The notes below the pieces were generated by a model that made no database searches, was not told where the DNA came from, and saw only the letters and a program-made list of their open reading frames with translations. Source: Ensifer adhaerens (GTDB lineage: Bacteria; Pseudomonadota; Alphaproteobacteria; Rhizobiales; Rhizobiaceae). From it: a stretch of 64,000 nt of DNA. Location of the stretch: positions 62,001 through 126,000 of the forward strand of contig NZ_LGAP01000002.1 of the NCBI RefSeq assembly GCF_001270265.1, given 5' to 3'. Below are positions 34,692 through 43,813 of the stretch, piece after piece (the first letter of the stretch is position 1; each line of letters starts with the position of its first letter). The position numbers were made by a program, and so were the translations under genes.

Positions 34692-35900
34692 ATGGAGTAC
34701 GGTCACATTGCCAAGATCAATGATTGGCTCCTGGACCAGGGTCTTCGCGGACTGGGAGAAGCGGACCTGCTGGCCGGCTTTTGCGAGCGCCTGCGCGATG
34801 CGGGCATCGGCATTGCACAGGGCGCAGTGTTCATCGACACGCTCCATCCCGTCCTGGAATCGCAGGGCTTCTATTGGCATGCGAACAAGACAGACGAAGT
34901 CGAACAACAGGTGTTTTCGCGACGAGAATCGGAGGACAACGCCAAGCGCTGGCGCAGCAGTCCGTTTCATTTCATGTCGGACAACGGGCTTTCGGAGCTT
35001 CGTATTGCGCTCGACTGTCAAGGCGAGGCGCGCTTTTCGATTCTCGACGATCTCAAACAGGAAGGCCATAGCGACTATCTGGCATTGATACACCAGCTGA
35101 GTGACAAGGACGCGATCGGCGAGATGGACAGCATCTACTCCCGGTGGTCGACCCGGCGGCCCGGCGGCTTTGCCGCCAGCGACCTCGAGGCCCTGCGCAA
35201 ACTGGTCCCGGTCCTTGCGCTCGGCGTCAAATCAGCCACGCTCAGAAAGATAGCGAACTCGTTGGTCGAGGTTTATCTTGGAAGCGATCCGGGCCGCCGC
35301 GTGCTGGAGGGGCGTATTGCACGCGGAACCGTGGAGAGCATCCATACGGTGCTTTGGTACTCCGACATGGAGAACTACACTTCGCTTTCCGAGGCGGTGG
35401 ATAGCAGCAAACTGATTGCCATGCTGAACGATTATTCGGAGGCGGTCATCTCGGCGGTCTACGGTGCAGGCGGGGATGTCCTCAAGCTGATCGGCGACGG
35501 GACGCTCGCCATTTTCAACCATGTGGACCAAAACTTGGCTGCAGCGGCCGCCCTGCGCGCAAGAGACGACCTGCAAAGACGCCTGTCAGAGCTCAATGAA
35601 CGTCGGCGCGAAGACGGGCAGGCGATCACTTCGGCGTATGTGGCACTCCATGTCGGCGAGGTTTTCTATGGCAACGTCGGCAGTGATCAACGGCTCGATT
35701 TCACCGTCATCGGCCCCGCAGTAAACGAAGTTTGCCGGATATCATCGACGTGCCGGGCGGTCGGGCATTCCTTCGTCGTTTCGCAGGAATTCGCCGCCCT
35801 GCTTTCCGAGCCCGACAGGGCGCATTTTGCGGACCTTGGTCCGTTTCAGTTGAAGGGCGTTACGAACGCAAAGCGGCTCTACGCTCGAAAACCCAGCTAG
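34692..35900 (+). CDS. Class III adenylate/guanylate cyclase
   Basis: The 402-residue protein has an uncharacterised N-terminal domain (1-190), a linker helix region (LVPVLALGVKSATLRKIANS) and a C-terminal class III cyclase domain (about 218-400). Metal-binding Asp residues lie in WYSDMENYT (about 226) and LKLIGDGTLAIF (about 268); Lys in this second motif and Asp in RLDFTVIGPAVNE suggest ATP rather than GTP. ATG 34692 follows AAGGAACG. No membrane segment is seen, so it is soluble. Rhizobia carry many such cyclases; the N-terminal domain presumably senses the signal. Confidence 0.88.
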   Translation: MEYGHIAKINDWLLDQGLRGLGEADLLAGFCERLRDAGIGIAQGAVFIDTLHPVLESQGFYWHANKTDEVEQQVFSRRESEDNAKRWRSSPFHFMSDNGLSELRIALDCQGEARFSILDDLKQEGHSDYLALIHQLSDKDAIGEMDSIYSRWSTRRPGGFAASDLEALRKLVPVLALGVKSATLRKIANSLVEVYLGSDPGRRVLEGRIARGTVESIHTVLWYSDMENYTSLSEAVDSSKLIAMLNDYSEAVISAVYGAGGDVLKLIGDGTLAIFNHVDQNLAAAAALRARDDLQRRLSELNERRREDGQAITSAYVALHVGEVFYGNVGSDQRLDFTVIGPAVNEVCRISSTCRAVGHSFVVSQEFAALLSEPDRAHFADLGPFQLKGVTNAKRLYARKPS

Positions 35901-35990
35901 GAACTGGTTCGCACAATCGGACGCCAACCGATGGCACAGCAGGGCAGGCGACCACGGCAATCCGCCTGGCACCAACAATGGCACGGCTCT

Positions 35991-36096
35991 TCTAGAGCAT
36001 TTCCAGGAAAAGTGCGAAGCGGTTTTCCGTTAGGAAATGCGTAAAAACAAAGAGATAGAGCGTTTCTGCGACTCCGTCTAAACCGGAAGCGCTCTG
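35991..36096. repeat. Rhizobial intergenic palindromic repeat, copy 2
   Basis: Contains TAGAGCATTTCCAGG, AAGTGCGAAGCGGTTTTCC, GAAATGCGTAAAAACA and GATAGAGCGTTTC, ending with an inverted partner of AGAGCG (GCGCTCT). It shares these blocks in order with the copy at 22927-23022. It lies between convergent genes. Confidence 0.85.
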
Positions 36097-36108
36097 GCCA
36101 TGTATGCG

Positions 36109-37209
36109 CTAGATTTCTGCGACAAGCTTCGCCAGCGCCAGAGATGCGGTCAGGCCGGGCGACTCGATGCCGAACAGATTTATCAGTCCGGGTACACCGT
36201 GCACGCTTGGCCCTTGCACGACGAAGTCCTGGCTCGCCACTTCGGGCGGCACGATCTTCGGGCGAATACCGGAATAGGCTGGCACAAGCGCGCCGTCCTT
36301 CAGGTCAGGAAAATAGCGGCGGACACCGGCGTAGAACGATGCAGCCTTCGCCGGATCGACGTCATAATTCAATGCATCGACCCATTCGATATCGGGCCCG
36401 AAGCGCGCCTGGCCGGCCATGTCGACCGTCAGATGGATCCCGAGGCCGCCTTTGACCGGCACGGGGTAGATCAATCGGGAGAACGGCGCCTTGCCGACAT
36501 GCGAGAAATAATCGCCCTTGGCATAGTATTCCTTCGGCACGAGCGCGAGAGGCATTCCCTCAAGCCGGCGCGCCAGCTTCGGTGCGGCGAGGCCGGCGGC
36601 GTTGACGAACAGGCGGCAAGCAAGGCTCACCGGCTCGGCGCCGCCGACATCGACGACGACACCGTCATCGGTCACTTGGCCCCGCTCGACGGGACTGTTG
36701 AGCGCAAGAACCGCACCGGCGTTCTCGGCATCGCCGAGCAGCGACATCATGTAGGCATGGCTGTCGATGATGCCGGTCGCCGGCGATAGGAGGGCGCCGG
36801 TCGTGGCAAGCGCCGGTTCGCGGATACGGGCATCCGCGGTCGAGATTTGCCGGAGATCCGTCACGCCATTCCCTGCCGCCCGGGCCGCGATATCAGGCAG
36901 TTGTTCAAGTTCGGACGCCGAGGTCGCCACGATCAGCTTTCCGCACTGCCGATGGGGGATGCCGCGTTCCCGGCAATAGGCGTAAAGCAATGTCCGGCCT
37001 TCGACGCACAAACGTGCCATCAGGCTGCCCGCCGGATAATAGATCCCGGCATGGATGACTTCGCTGTTGCGGGACGACGTTTCACTGCCGATGCGATCAG
37101 CCGCCTCGACGATGATCACCTCGCGGCCCGCCTGCGCAAGCGCACGAGCGACGGCCAGCCCGATGACCCCGGCGCCCGCGACAATGCATTCCACTTGCTC
37201 AATAGACAT
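36109..37209 (-). CDS. FAD-dependent oxidoreductase (L-2-hydroxyglutarate oxidase-like, DAO family)
   Basis: The 366-residue protein has an N-terminal FAD-binding motif [19 protein letters not shown] and the DAO-family [18 protein letters not shown] segment typical of LhgO-like enzymes, with a C-terminal [15 protein letters not shown]. Family members oxidise 2-hydroxy acids or amines with FAD. It follows minE on the same strand at 165 bases; in S. meliloti a similar oxidoreductase also borders minCDE (from memory), which supports the replicon assignment but not a division role. Confidence 0.85.
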   Translation of the reverse strand: MSIEQVECIVAGAGVIGLAVARALAQAGREVIIVEAADRIGSETSSRNSEVIHAGIYYPAGSLMARLCVEGRTLLYAYCRERGIPHRQCGKLIVATSASELEQLPDIAARAAGNGVTDLRQISTADARIREPALATTGALLSPATGIIDSHAYMMSLLGDAENAGAVLALNSPVERGQVTDDGVVVDVGGAEPVSLACRLFVNAAGLAAPKLARRLEGMPLALVPKEYYAKGDYFSHVGKAPFSRLIYPVPVKGGLGIHLTVDMAGQARFGPDIEWVDALNYDVDPAKAASFYAGVRRYFPDLKDGALVPAYSGIRPKIVPPEVASQDFVVQGPSVHGVPGLINLFGIESPGLTASLALAKLVAEI

Positions 37210-37374
37210 TGGCCGACCTCTACAGCGCCGCGCGTCAAACAGGACGCGTCAAGGACACTATAAGGCGATGCAGTAGCACAGGATGGCGGGATGCGTCAGG
37301 CAGCACGGGAACGGATGATCCGAACCATCGACATCCCGCGCTGCCTGATATCACACACTGCCGTCCAGCTTTTT

Positions 37375-37638
37375 TCAGGCCGCCCGAGCGCCTGCGGCGA
37401 GCGGGATCTCGATGTCGACTTCAAGGGTCGTCACGTGTTCGCCGCGGTCCATCTTGACGGTGACCTTGTCGTCATCGATCTGCACGTGCTTGGAGATGAC
37501 GGCAAGGATCTCTTCGCGCAGCAGCGCTACGAGATCCGATTGACCGACGGAGGCCCGCTCATGTGCCAAAAGGACCTGCAGCCGCTCGCGCGCCGTCGGG
37601 GCCGAACTCTGCTTTTTGAAGAAACTGAAAATGCTCAT
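37375..37638 (-). CDS. minE: Cell division topological specificity factor MinE
   Basis: The 87-residue protein is of normal length. It has the membrane-targeting N-terminus MSIFSFFKK, the MinD-binding anti-MinCD helix with [14 protein letters not shown], and a C-terminal dimerisation region. It stimulates the MinD ATPase and drives MinCD oscillation so that division occurs at mid-cell. Its start overlaps the minD stop by four bases. Confidence 0.95.
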   Translation of the reverse strand: MSIFSFFKKQSSAPTARERLQVLLAHERASVGQSDLVALLREEILAVISKHVQIDDDKVTVKMDRGEHVTTLEVDIEIPLAAGARAA

Positions 37639-38450
37639 GCTGCCCTCCGTCCGAAGATCTTGCCGAACAGACCGCGCTTTTCGCCCGGAATGGTCATCGG
37701 CACCGTTTCGCCCGCAAGCCGGCGGGCTGCGTCGAGATAGGCAAGCGCCGGCGCAGACTTGCTGTCGGCGAGCGGCACCGGTGCGCCGATGTTGGATGCC
37801 CTCAGCACGTCCATGCTCTCGGGGACGATGCCGAGCAGCGGGATCGACAGGATCTCCAGGACATCGTCGACCTTCAGCATGTCGCCACGTTCGGCGCGCA
37901 GGGCGTCGTAGCGGGTCAGAAGCAGGTGCTTCTCGACCCGTTCTCCCCGTTCCGCCTTCTCGGTCTTGGCGTCGAGCAGGCCGATGATCCGGTCGGAGTC
38001 GCGAACCGACGACACTTCCGGATTGGTCACGATGACGGCCATGTCGGCATGGCGCATGGCAAGCGTGGCGCCGCGCTCGATCCCGGCGGGGCTGTCGCAG
38101 ATGATCCAGTCGAAGTGCTTCTTCAGGTCGTTCATGACGCGCTCCACGCCTTCCGGCGTCAGGCTGTCCTTGTCACGGGTCTGCGATGCCGGCAGCAGGA
38201 AGAGCGTGTCCAGGCGCTTGTCGCGGATCAGCGCCTGCGGCAGCTTGGCGTCGCCCTGAATGACGTTGACCAGGTCATAGACGACCCGGCGCTCGGCACC
38301 CATGACGAGGTCGAGATTGCGCAGGCCGACATCGAAATCCACGACGACGGTCTTCTCGTTGCGCTGCGCCAGGGCAGCACCGAGAGCAGCGGTCGACGTC
38401 GTCTTGCCGACGCCGCCTTTGCCCGATGTAACAACAACTACTTTCGCCAT
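37635..38450 (-). CDS. minD: Septum site-determining protein MinD
   Basis: The 271-residue protein has the deviant Walker [10 protein letters not shown] near the N-terminus, [17 protein letters not shown] (switch I), the DSPAGIE switch II and a C-terminal amphipathic membrane-targeting helix ending [14 protein letters not shown]. It is an ATP-dependent membrane protein that recruits MinC and MinE. It lies between minC and minE in the standard order with a short 32-base gap to minC. Confidence 0.97.
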   Translation of the reverse strand: MAKVVVVTSGKGGVGKTTSTAALGAALAQRNEKTVVVDFDVGLRNLDLVMGAERRVVYDLVNVIQGDAKLPQALIRDKRLDTLFLLPASQTRDKDSLTPEGVERVMNDLKKHFDWIICDSPAGIERGATLAMRHADMAVIVTNPEVSSVRDSDRIIGLLDAKTEKAERGERVEKHLLLTRYDALRAERGDMLKVDDVLEILSIPLLGIVPESMDVLRASNIGAPVPLADSKSAPALAYLDAARRLAGETVPMTIPGEKRGLFGKIFGRRAA

Positions 38451-38482
38451 CTTCCGCTCCTGTTTCCTGGCCGGCAGCCGGC

Positions 38483-39226
38483 TCAGTTAAGTCTCTCTGC
38501 CATGATCGAGTCGTCTTCGAGCCAGAGCTGCACCGACTGTCCGCGAAGTTCGTGCGCCATATCGTCGGCGGTCTTGTAGACACCATCGATGGCCAGCAGT
38601 TCCGCCTCGAGCCGGCGGCAGAAGATGCGCGCCGAAGTGTTTCCCACCGACCCCGCCAGCGCCCGCCCCCTGAGCGCTCCGTAGATATGGATCGAACCGC
38701 CGGCGATAATTTCCGCACCCGAAGCGACCGACCCGATCACGGTGACATCGCCTTCCGGAAAGATCACCGATTGTCCGGAGCGAACGGGCTCCCTGACGAT
38801 GATCGAAGCTGTCGCTCTGGCCGCCGGTGTTTCCTGGCCGATGACGGAGACAGCCTCAGGCGCCTTCGGCTCTCCGGCGATCAATTCGCCCGCCGCCGCC
38901 TCGAATTCCGGCGCCGGTCGGCCGCCTCTCATCGATGGCGGCATGCCGGGCTCGAACAGCGAGGGGCGCCCGCCCTCGATACCGAGAACCCGGACGTTTC
39001 TCTTGGCAAGCTCGTCGAGCAGGCCCTTCAGCTGCGGCCGGTCGATTTCGAGATCGACGATGTCGAGCACCACCGGCCGGCCGAGAAAGAACCCCGCCGA
39101 GCGAGCGGCCAGATCGTCGAGCCGCGTCAGCCACGAATCGAGTGGCAGTTCCGGCGAAAGCGCGAGGCTCAGAAACGAGCGGCCCTTGATACGGATCGAA
39201 CGAGCGTCTGTTAGCACTTTGATCAT
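38483..39226 (-). CDS. minC: Septum formation inhibitor MinC
   Basis: The 247-residue protein has an N-terminal FtsZ-inhibiting domain (about 1-105), a Pro/Ala/Gly-rich linker, and the C-terminal beta-helix (about 140-245) with GDVTVIGSVASGAEIIAGGS IHIYGALRGRA. ATG 39226 begins MIKVLTDARSIRIKG, the expected N-terminus; longer in-frame readings are rejected. The ribosome site is weak. It is the first gene of minCDE and has a CtrA-type box 42 bases upstream. Confidence 0.93.
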   Translation of the reverse strand: MIKVLTDARSIRIKGRSFLSLALSPELPLDSWLTRLDDLAARSAGFFLGRPVVLDIVDLEIDRPQLKGLLDELAKRNVRVLGIEGGRPSLFEPGMPPSMRGGRPAPEFEAAAGELIAGEPKAPEAVSVIGQETPAARATASIIVREPVRSGQSVIFPEGDVTVIGSVASGAEIIAGGSIHIYGALRGRALAGSVGNTSARIFCRRLEAELLAIDGVYKTADDMAHELRGQSVQLWLEDDSIMAERLN

Positions 39227-39267
39227 CTTCGTTAATTTTTCGTTGCCAAGATCTAGGCGACGGATGG

Positions 39268-39282
39268 TTAACAAATGGTTAA
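39268..39282. promoter_or_regulatory. CtrA-type binding box upstream of minC
   Basis: TTAA (39268-39271), seven bases, TTAA (39279-39282): exactly the TTAA-N7-TTAA consensus of the alphaproteobacterial cell-cycle regulator CtrA. Each TTAA is part of GTTAAC. It lies about 42 bases before the minC start. Control of min genes by CtrA has been reported in S. meliloti. Confidence 0.65.
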
Positions 39283-39879
39283 CAGCCACCTGCCGCTTCT
39301 CGCAGGCAGGCTTTTTCAAAGCGGCTCGATGCCTTCGGCGGCAGTGTCTGATGTGCTCGTTCGCCACCGAAAATTCCATTCCGATCACGATGAAAACGGG
39401 ACCGGGAAATGGGCCGATAAATGGAGCCCACGTCATGCAGCCGGAACAGAATGCAAGCCAATGACGTTGCGGGCTGCGGCGGCAAGCGCCGCGGCTCTCA
39501 ATCGGAAGGTGAGTCCCTAGATGTGACCGTCAAAACGGTGATCCTGGGAGAAGCTTATATCGAGCGCAACGGGACTGCGGGAAAGGCGGATCGATTCGTG
39601 TGCCTGCTTGGCGACAAGGGGTGCTGTTGACGAACTTCACGGCGAAATGACATCCCGCCTCGGCCAGGCAGTCATAGCAACCGGATGATGACGATCAGCA
39701 GATCCAGGCTCGCCTGCGCATCAGTTGCGGCATGCGTTGCTCGTGAAGAGGATCGGCTCGGAGCCTGGGCAACGGCGTCATCCAGAACCGATGACCGCAG
39801 GGCCAAGATCGGGTCCGGTCAGGCAGGGCTCCGCTATTGCCGCTGTTTCACGACAATGCGGCACGAATGGAGCGTTACG
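39283..39879. other. Intergenic region between minC and a small ORF
   Basis: About 600 bases with no reading frame that has both a ribosome site and protein-like composition. A short plus-strand frame at 39421-39630 was considered but lacks support. No RNA gene is recognisable by eye. Confidence 0.4.
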
Positions 39880-40044
39880 TCAGTTCACTGAACTGGCAGG
39901 GTTGACCGGGGCCTGCTCGGCCGCCCGCTTTGCCGCTAGTCGCAGGGTTGCAGCAAAGGTCCTGGGCGCGATTCCGTCGGCGCGCAAAACCTGTCTGATC
40001 AGCGGATCCTTCAGCACCTCTGTCATGGTCATATCTGACGGCAT
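39880..40044 (-). CDS. Small conserved-type rhizobial protein (54 aa)
   Basis: The frame from ATG 40044 gives MPSDMTMTEVLKDPLIRQVL RADGIAPRTFAATL... to Asn54. GAGGGAGAG sits at ideal distance upstream. The pattern, a helical segment with DPLIRQVLRADGI followed by an Ala/Arg-rich helix, resembles short uncharacterised proteins I recall from Rhizobiaceae. A perfect inverted repeat (40112-40129) lies upstream. Function unknown. Confidence 0.65.
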   Translation of the reverse strand: MPSDMTMTEVLKDPLIRQVLRADGIAPRTFAATLRLAAKRAAEQAPVNPASSVN

Positions 40045-40380
40045 CGTGGCTCTCCCTCACGATTTATCACCACTTCAATCTTGAGAGAATAGTGGGTCGG
40101 TCCCGATTGGGCTGTTCCGCGGGGAACAGGGAGAAACTCGACTACGGTGGCTCGCCGCAACACCTCGCCGACAATGGGCAGCTTGCAACCGCGAGCCTAG
40201 CCAAGCCAACCGATGACAGGATACCGATTTACCCTCAGGATCCCGGATCGATTTGCCACACGATCGATGCACGCTCGGCCGGACCATCACAAAACGTTCA
40301 TGAAATCTTCATCGCAGATTGGATCTTGATTAACCGACGGCATCTAAACGGCAAGGATCGCATGAAGCCGGAGTGGGGCC
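40045..40380. other. Intergenic region with inverted repeat 40112-40129
   Basis: CTGTTCC (40112-40118) and GGAACAG (40123-40129) form a perfect 7-base inverted repeat around GCGG, about 70 bases upstream of the small minus-strand ORF. It may be an operator. The rest, upstream of the chemoreceptor gene, shows no gene. Confidence 0.4.
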
Positions 40381-42492
40381 TTGTCATTCGTTTCCAACCT
40401 TAAGATCGCTCATCGTGTGTTGCTGCTCGCATGCGTGGCATTTGCCGGTATTGTGACGATATCGGGCATATTTCTCGCCCAGCGAACGATCGAGGCGGAT
40501 TACCGCGCCACGGCAGAAGGATTGTCTGAGCGGGAGGCCGAGGTCGCTCGGATGATGGGCCACTTCCGCGAAACGCTTTTGTGGGAGCAGGACTTCCTGT
40601 TGTACCGGCAAGCCACGTCGGTCGAAAAATTCAACGCCGCGCTTTCAAGCGCAAGCGCTGTTGTCGATGCCCTCAGCGCCATGTCCGCCCCGCAGCATGG
40701 CGCCGATCTTGAAGCGCTTCAGCTCGGCCTCCGCAAATACGCAGCCGCATTTTCGGACCTCGTCGGCCGGAATAAGGACCTTGGGCTTGACGCATCGAGC
40801 GGGCTGGAAGGCGCCATGCGCGAGGCCGTTCACTCCATCGAGCAACGGCTCGAGGCGACTGCAGATCTGGAGCTGAAAGCCAGCATGCTGACGCTGCGCC
40901 GTCACGAGAAGGATTTTATCCTTCGCCGCCAGACCCATTACCTCGAAAAACACGCGGCCGAGATCGAAAACTTCTCAACGCTTGCCAAGAAAGCGTTTCG
41001 CCCGGGTGCGCAACGCATGCGCATCCTGGAGGCTCTCAAGGTCTATGCCGATGCCTTCAGGCTCTATGCCGATGCTACGCTCGAGGAGGCTGCCGCTCGC
41101 ACGTCCGTGACGGCCACCTACCGCCAAGTCGAGCCGATCGTCACACGCATTCTCGAACACTACGCGCTCGAAAAGGCAGCCACCCTGTCGGAGAATGCCG
41201 ATGTGGCTGAGCGCAACATTACGCTTGCAATCCGTCTCATTGCCCTTGCGCTCGTTGTCATCCTGTCGGGTGTGTGGTTGATCGGCCGGTCGATTAGCAG
41301 GCCGATCCTGGTGCTTGCCGCTTCGATGCGCAACCTTGCCAGGGGCGATACCATGACGACCGTTCCGGGCATTGGGCGTCGGGACGAGCTGGGCGAGATG
41401 GCAACGGCCCTCGAAGTCTTCCGCCAGGCCGCCATCGAACGAAGCGAGCTCGAAGAAGACGCAGCCCGGGTCCGGGCGCAGGCCGAGACGGACCGGTTGC
41501 GGATGCAGGAAGCTGCAGACGTTCGCGCGCAAGAGCGGTTGATGCGGGCTACGGCCGATCTGGCCGCAGCACTCAGACGACTGGCCGCCGGCGATCTTTC
41601 GTTCCAGCTTACGACCCAGTTCGCACCCGATTTCGAGCCCCTGCGCCACGATCTGAACGCAACGCTCTCACAGTTGCGGGACGTCATGGCACAGATTGCC
41701 AAAGCGAGCCGGTCGATCGACGAGCGAAGCTGTGAGATCAGCGGCAGCGCGAGCGAGCTCGCCCGCCGCACAGAACGTCAGGCCGCTTCACTCGCGGAAA
41801 CCGCGGCAGCGCTCGATCAGATCACGGCGAATGCCACCATTGCTTCGACACGGCTTCAAGAGGCCCATTCGGCCTCACAGCGAACGAACCACCGCGCCAG
41901 CGAGAGTTCCGACCTTGTCGAGGACGCCATCGAAGCGATGCAGCGCATCGAACAGTCCTCTGCTCGCATATCCAACATCATCGGCGTGATCGACGAGATC
42001 GCATTCCAGACCAATCTTCTAGCCTTGAACGCGGGCGTCGAGGCCGCGCGCGCTGGGACCGCAGGCAAGGGTTTTGCCGTCGTTGCCCACGAGGTGCGGG
42101 AGTTGGCGCAAAGATCGGCGCTGGCCGCCAAGGAGATTAAGGGACTGATCCAGAGCTGCGCACACGAGATCGAGAAGGGCGCGGCGACAGTGCGCAAGAC
42201 GGGTGAAGCGCTGAGTGACATCAGCATTCAGGTCGACGCAGTCAGTCGGCATGTGGAGGCCGTCGCCTTCTCCTCGAACGAGCAGTCGGCCGGCTTGTCC
42301 CAGATAAACGCTGCGGTCAATCAGATGGACCAGACCACGCAGCAGAACACCGCCATGGTCGGGCAAAATACCGCTGCGAGCACCGTTCTAGCGAGCGAAG
42401 CCGCAAGCCTTCGCGAACTACTGTCGGTTTTCCAGCTTGGGCAGTTTGCGACAGGGGACGCAGGCGCGAGCAACATATCCGCCGCCGCCTGA
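40381..42492 (+). CDS. Methyl-accepting chemotaxis protein
   Basis: The 703-residue chemoreceptor has TM1 at about 11-31, a long helical periplasmic domain (32-278, possibly helical bimodular), TM2 at about 280-303, a HAMP domain (300-352), a second HAMP-like region (about 395-450) and the signalling domain. The hairpin EIAFQTNLLALNAGVEAARA GTAGKGFAVVAHEVRELAQR lies at about 539-580. No CheR-binding pentapeptide is seen at the C-terminus (SNISAAA). The start is TTG 40381, preceded by GGAGTGGGG; no in-frame ATG precedes TM1. It stands alone, without che genes. Confidence 0.93.
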   Translation: MSFVSNLKIAHRVLLLACVAFAGIVTISGIFLAQRTIEADYRATAEGLSEREAEVARMMGHFRETLLWEQDFLLYRQATSVEKFNAALSSASAVVDALSAMSAPQHGADLEALQLGLRKYAAAFSDLVGRNKDLGLDASSGLEGAMREAVHSIEQRLEATADLELKASMLTLRRHEKDFILRRQTHYLEKHAAEIENFSTLAKKAFRPGAQRMRILEALKVYADAFRLYADATLEEAAARTSVTATYRQVEPIVTRILEHYALEKAATLSENADVAERNITLAIRLIALALVVILSGVWLIGRSISRPILVLAASMRNLARGDTMTTVPGIGRRDELGEMATALEVFRQAAIERSELEEDAARVRAQAETDRLRMQEAADVRAQERLMRATADLAAALRRLAAGDLSFQLTTQFAPDFEPLRHDLNATLSQLRDVMAQIAKASRSIDERSCEISGSASELARRTERQAASLAETAAALDQITANATIASTRLQEAHSASQRTNHRASESSDLVEDAIEAMQRIEQSSARISNIIGVIDEIAFQTNLLALNAGVEAARAGTAGKGFAVVAHEVRELAQRSALAAKEIKGLIQSCAHEIEKGAATVRKTGEALSDISIQVDAVSRHVEAVAFSSNEQSAGLSQINAAVNQMDQTTQQNTAMVGQNTAASTVLASEAASLRELLSVFQLGQFATGDAGASNISAAA

Positions 42493-42639
42493 CGGCCGGC
42501 CTCCCCGGCGTGGCAGCGGTCGTGCCAACAAGCGGCCCCAGGCTTCGCGCTTCGCGGTCCCAACCGGGCATCCGGGTCCTTTTCCCGATCACGCGCGTCT
42601 TAAGTAATGGGGTTCTAACCGGCGTCGACCGGCGTGCAC

Positions 42640-43398
42640 CTAACCCTGCCGCGCGCGATGAACGACGAAGATGCCCGCCGCGCTCATCAGTGCCAGCACA
42701 TACCAGGTTGCCGCATAGACGAGGTGGCTGTTGCGAAAGCTGACCACCGTCAGACCGCCGACCGGCAGGCCGCCCGGATTGGGCGTGGCGTCGGCATCGA
42801 TGAAGTAGGGCGCGGCATTCGTCAGGCCCTGGGCCTTGGCGATCGCGACGACGTCACGGGAATACCATCGGTCGCCTGTCGGGTCGTTGGAGCGCAGGAA
42901 GCCGCCACCCGGCTCCGACATGCGCAAGAGGCCGGTGACATCGATGATACCGGACGTCTGGCCTTGAGCGCGCGCGGCAGGATCCCGCCGGTCCGACGGC
43001 ACAAAACCGCGATTGATCAGGATGGTCGAACGGTCCTCCTGCACGATCGGCGTCACCACCCAGAAGCCGGCGCCGCGTTCGGTGACCGCCTGAACCAGGA
43101 CTTCCCGATCATGGTCGAAGGCGCCCTGCGCGGTCACGCGACGATATTCGTCCTTTTCCGCGCTGATGCCGGGCCATTCCGGCAGGGGCGGCGCCGGCAC
43201 CGGTTCGGCATGAACGCGGGCGTCCACACGGGCGATCAGGTCGAGCTTCCAGAAGAGACGCTGCACTTGCCAGGAGCCGAGAGCGATGAAAACCACCGCC
43301 AGCACCGACAGGGCGGTGGTGAGAACGAGGCGGGAGCGGGAAGGCCGCGCGCCCGCCTTCATGTCTGCCGCACGCTCGCTCATGGCCGTACGCGTCAA
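42640..43398 (-). CDS. SURF1-family oxidase assembly protein
   Basis: The 252-residue protein has a TM helix near each end (about 20-40 and 220-240) and the SURF1 core with LGSWQVQRLFWKLDLIARVD, RVTAQGAFDHDREVLVQ, GFWVVTPI and ILINRGFVP. SURF1 helps insert heme into the catalytic subunit of heme-copper oxidases. Its place eight bases after cyoD suggests the quinol-oxidase variant (Surf1q) described in Paracoccus. It is the last gene of the operon. Confidence 0.9.
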   Translation of the reverse strand: MTRTAMSERAADMKAGARPSRSRLVLTTALSVLAVVFIALGSWQVQRLFWKLDLIARVDARVHAEPVPAPPLPEWPGISAEKDEYRRVTAQGAFDHDREVLVQAVTERGAGFWVVTPIVQEDRSTILINRGFVPSDRRDPAARAQGQTSGIIDVTGLLRMSEPGGGFLRSNDPTGDRWYSRDVVAIAKAQGLTNAAPYFIDADATPNPGGLPVGGLTVVSFRNSHLVYAATWYVLALMSAAGIFVVHRARQG

Positions 43399-43405
43399 CG
43401 GGCCG

Positions 43406-43813
43406 TCACGGCATGTTCTTCATCATTTCGTGGGTCATGGGCATCATGTTGACGTTGAGGTGATGCATGACCCAGAGCGAACCGGCGAGCGCGATGCCGA
43501 CGATGATGAGCGTGAAGATCAGCGCCATCATCGTCCAGCCGCCTTCCGAGCGCGGGTTCATATGCAGGAAAAAGACCATGTGCACGACGATCTGGATGGC
43601 GCCGAGGCCCATGACGAGGACGGCCGTCATCATCTTGCTGTCGAGCACGCCGCTCATGACCAGCCCGAAGGGAATGGCGGTCAGGATGACGGAAAGCGCA
43701 AAGCCGATCAGGTAGCTCTTAAGCGAGCCGTGGCCCGCTACGTGACCGTGGCTGTGGCCATGATGCGCCTGGCTGGCATCTTCATGGGTGAGGCTGTGTG
43801 GCTGTGGGCTCAT
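43406..43813 (-). CDS. cyoD: Cytochrome o ubiquinol oxidase subunit IV
   Basis: The 135-residue protein has three TM helices, with HMVFFLHMNPRSEGGW between the second and third, typical of CyoD. The cytoplasmic N-terminus is unusually His-rich (HHGHSHGHVAGHG), a possible metal-binding tail. ATG 43813 overlaps the cyoC stop by four bases; a longer frame inside cyoC is rejected. Confidence 0.93.
   Translation of the reverse strand: MSPQPHSLTHEDASQAHHGHSHGHVAGHGSLKSYLIGFALSVILTAIPFGLVMSGVLDSKMMTAVLVMGLGAIQIVVHMVFFLHMNPRSEGGWTMMALIFTLIIVGIALAGSLWVMHHLNVNMMPMTHEMMKNMP

Noticed and set aside
39421-39630. Possible 69-codon plus-strand ORF after minC
   Set aside because: No ribosome site, composition not convincing, and it starts within an apparently non-coding region.
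40105-40150. RpoE2-type promoter (GGAAC with spaced TT) near the inverted repeat
   Set aside because: GGAAC occurs in both orientations, but no suitable -10 element is found at the required distance.
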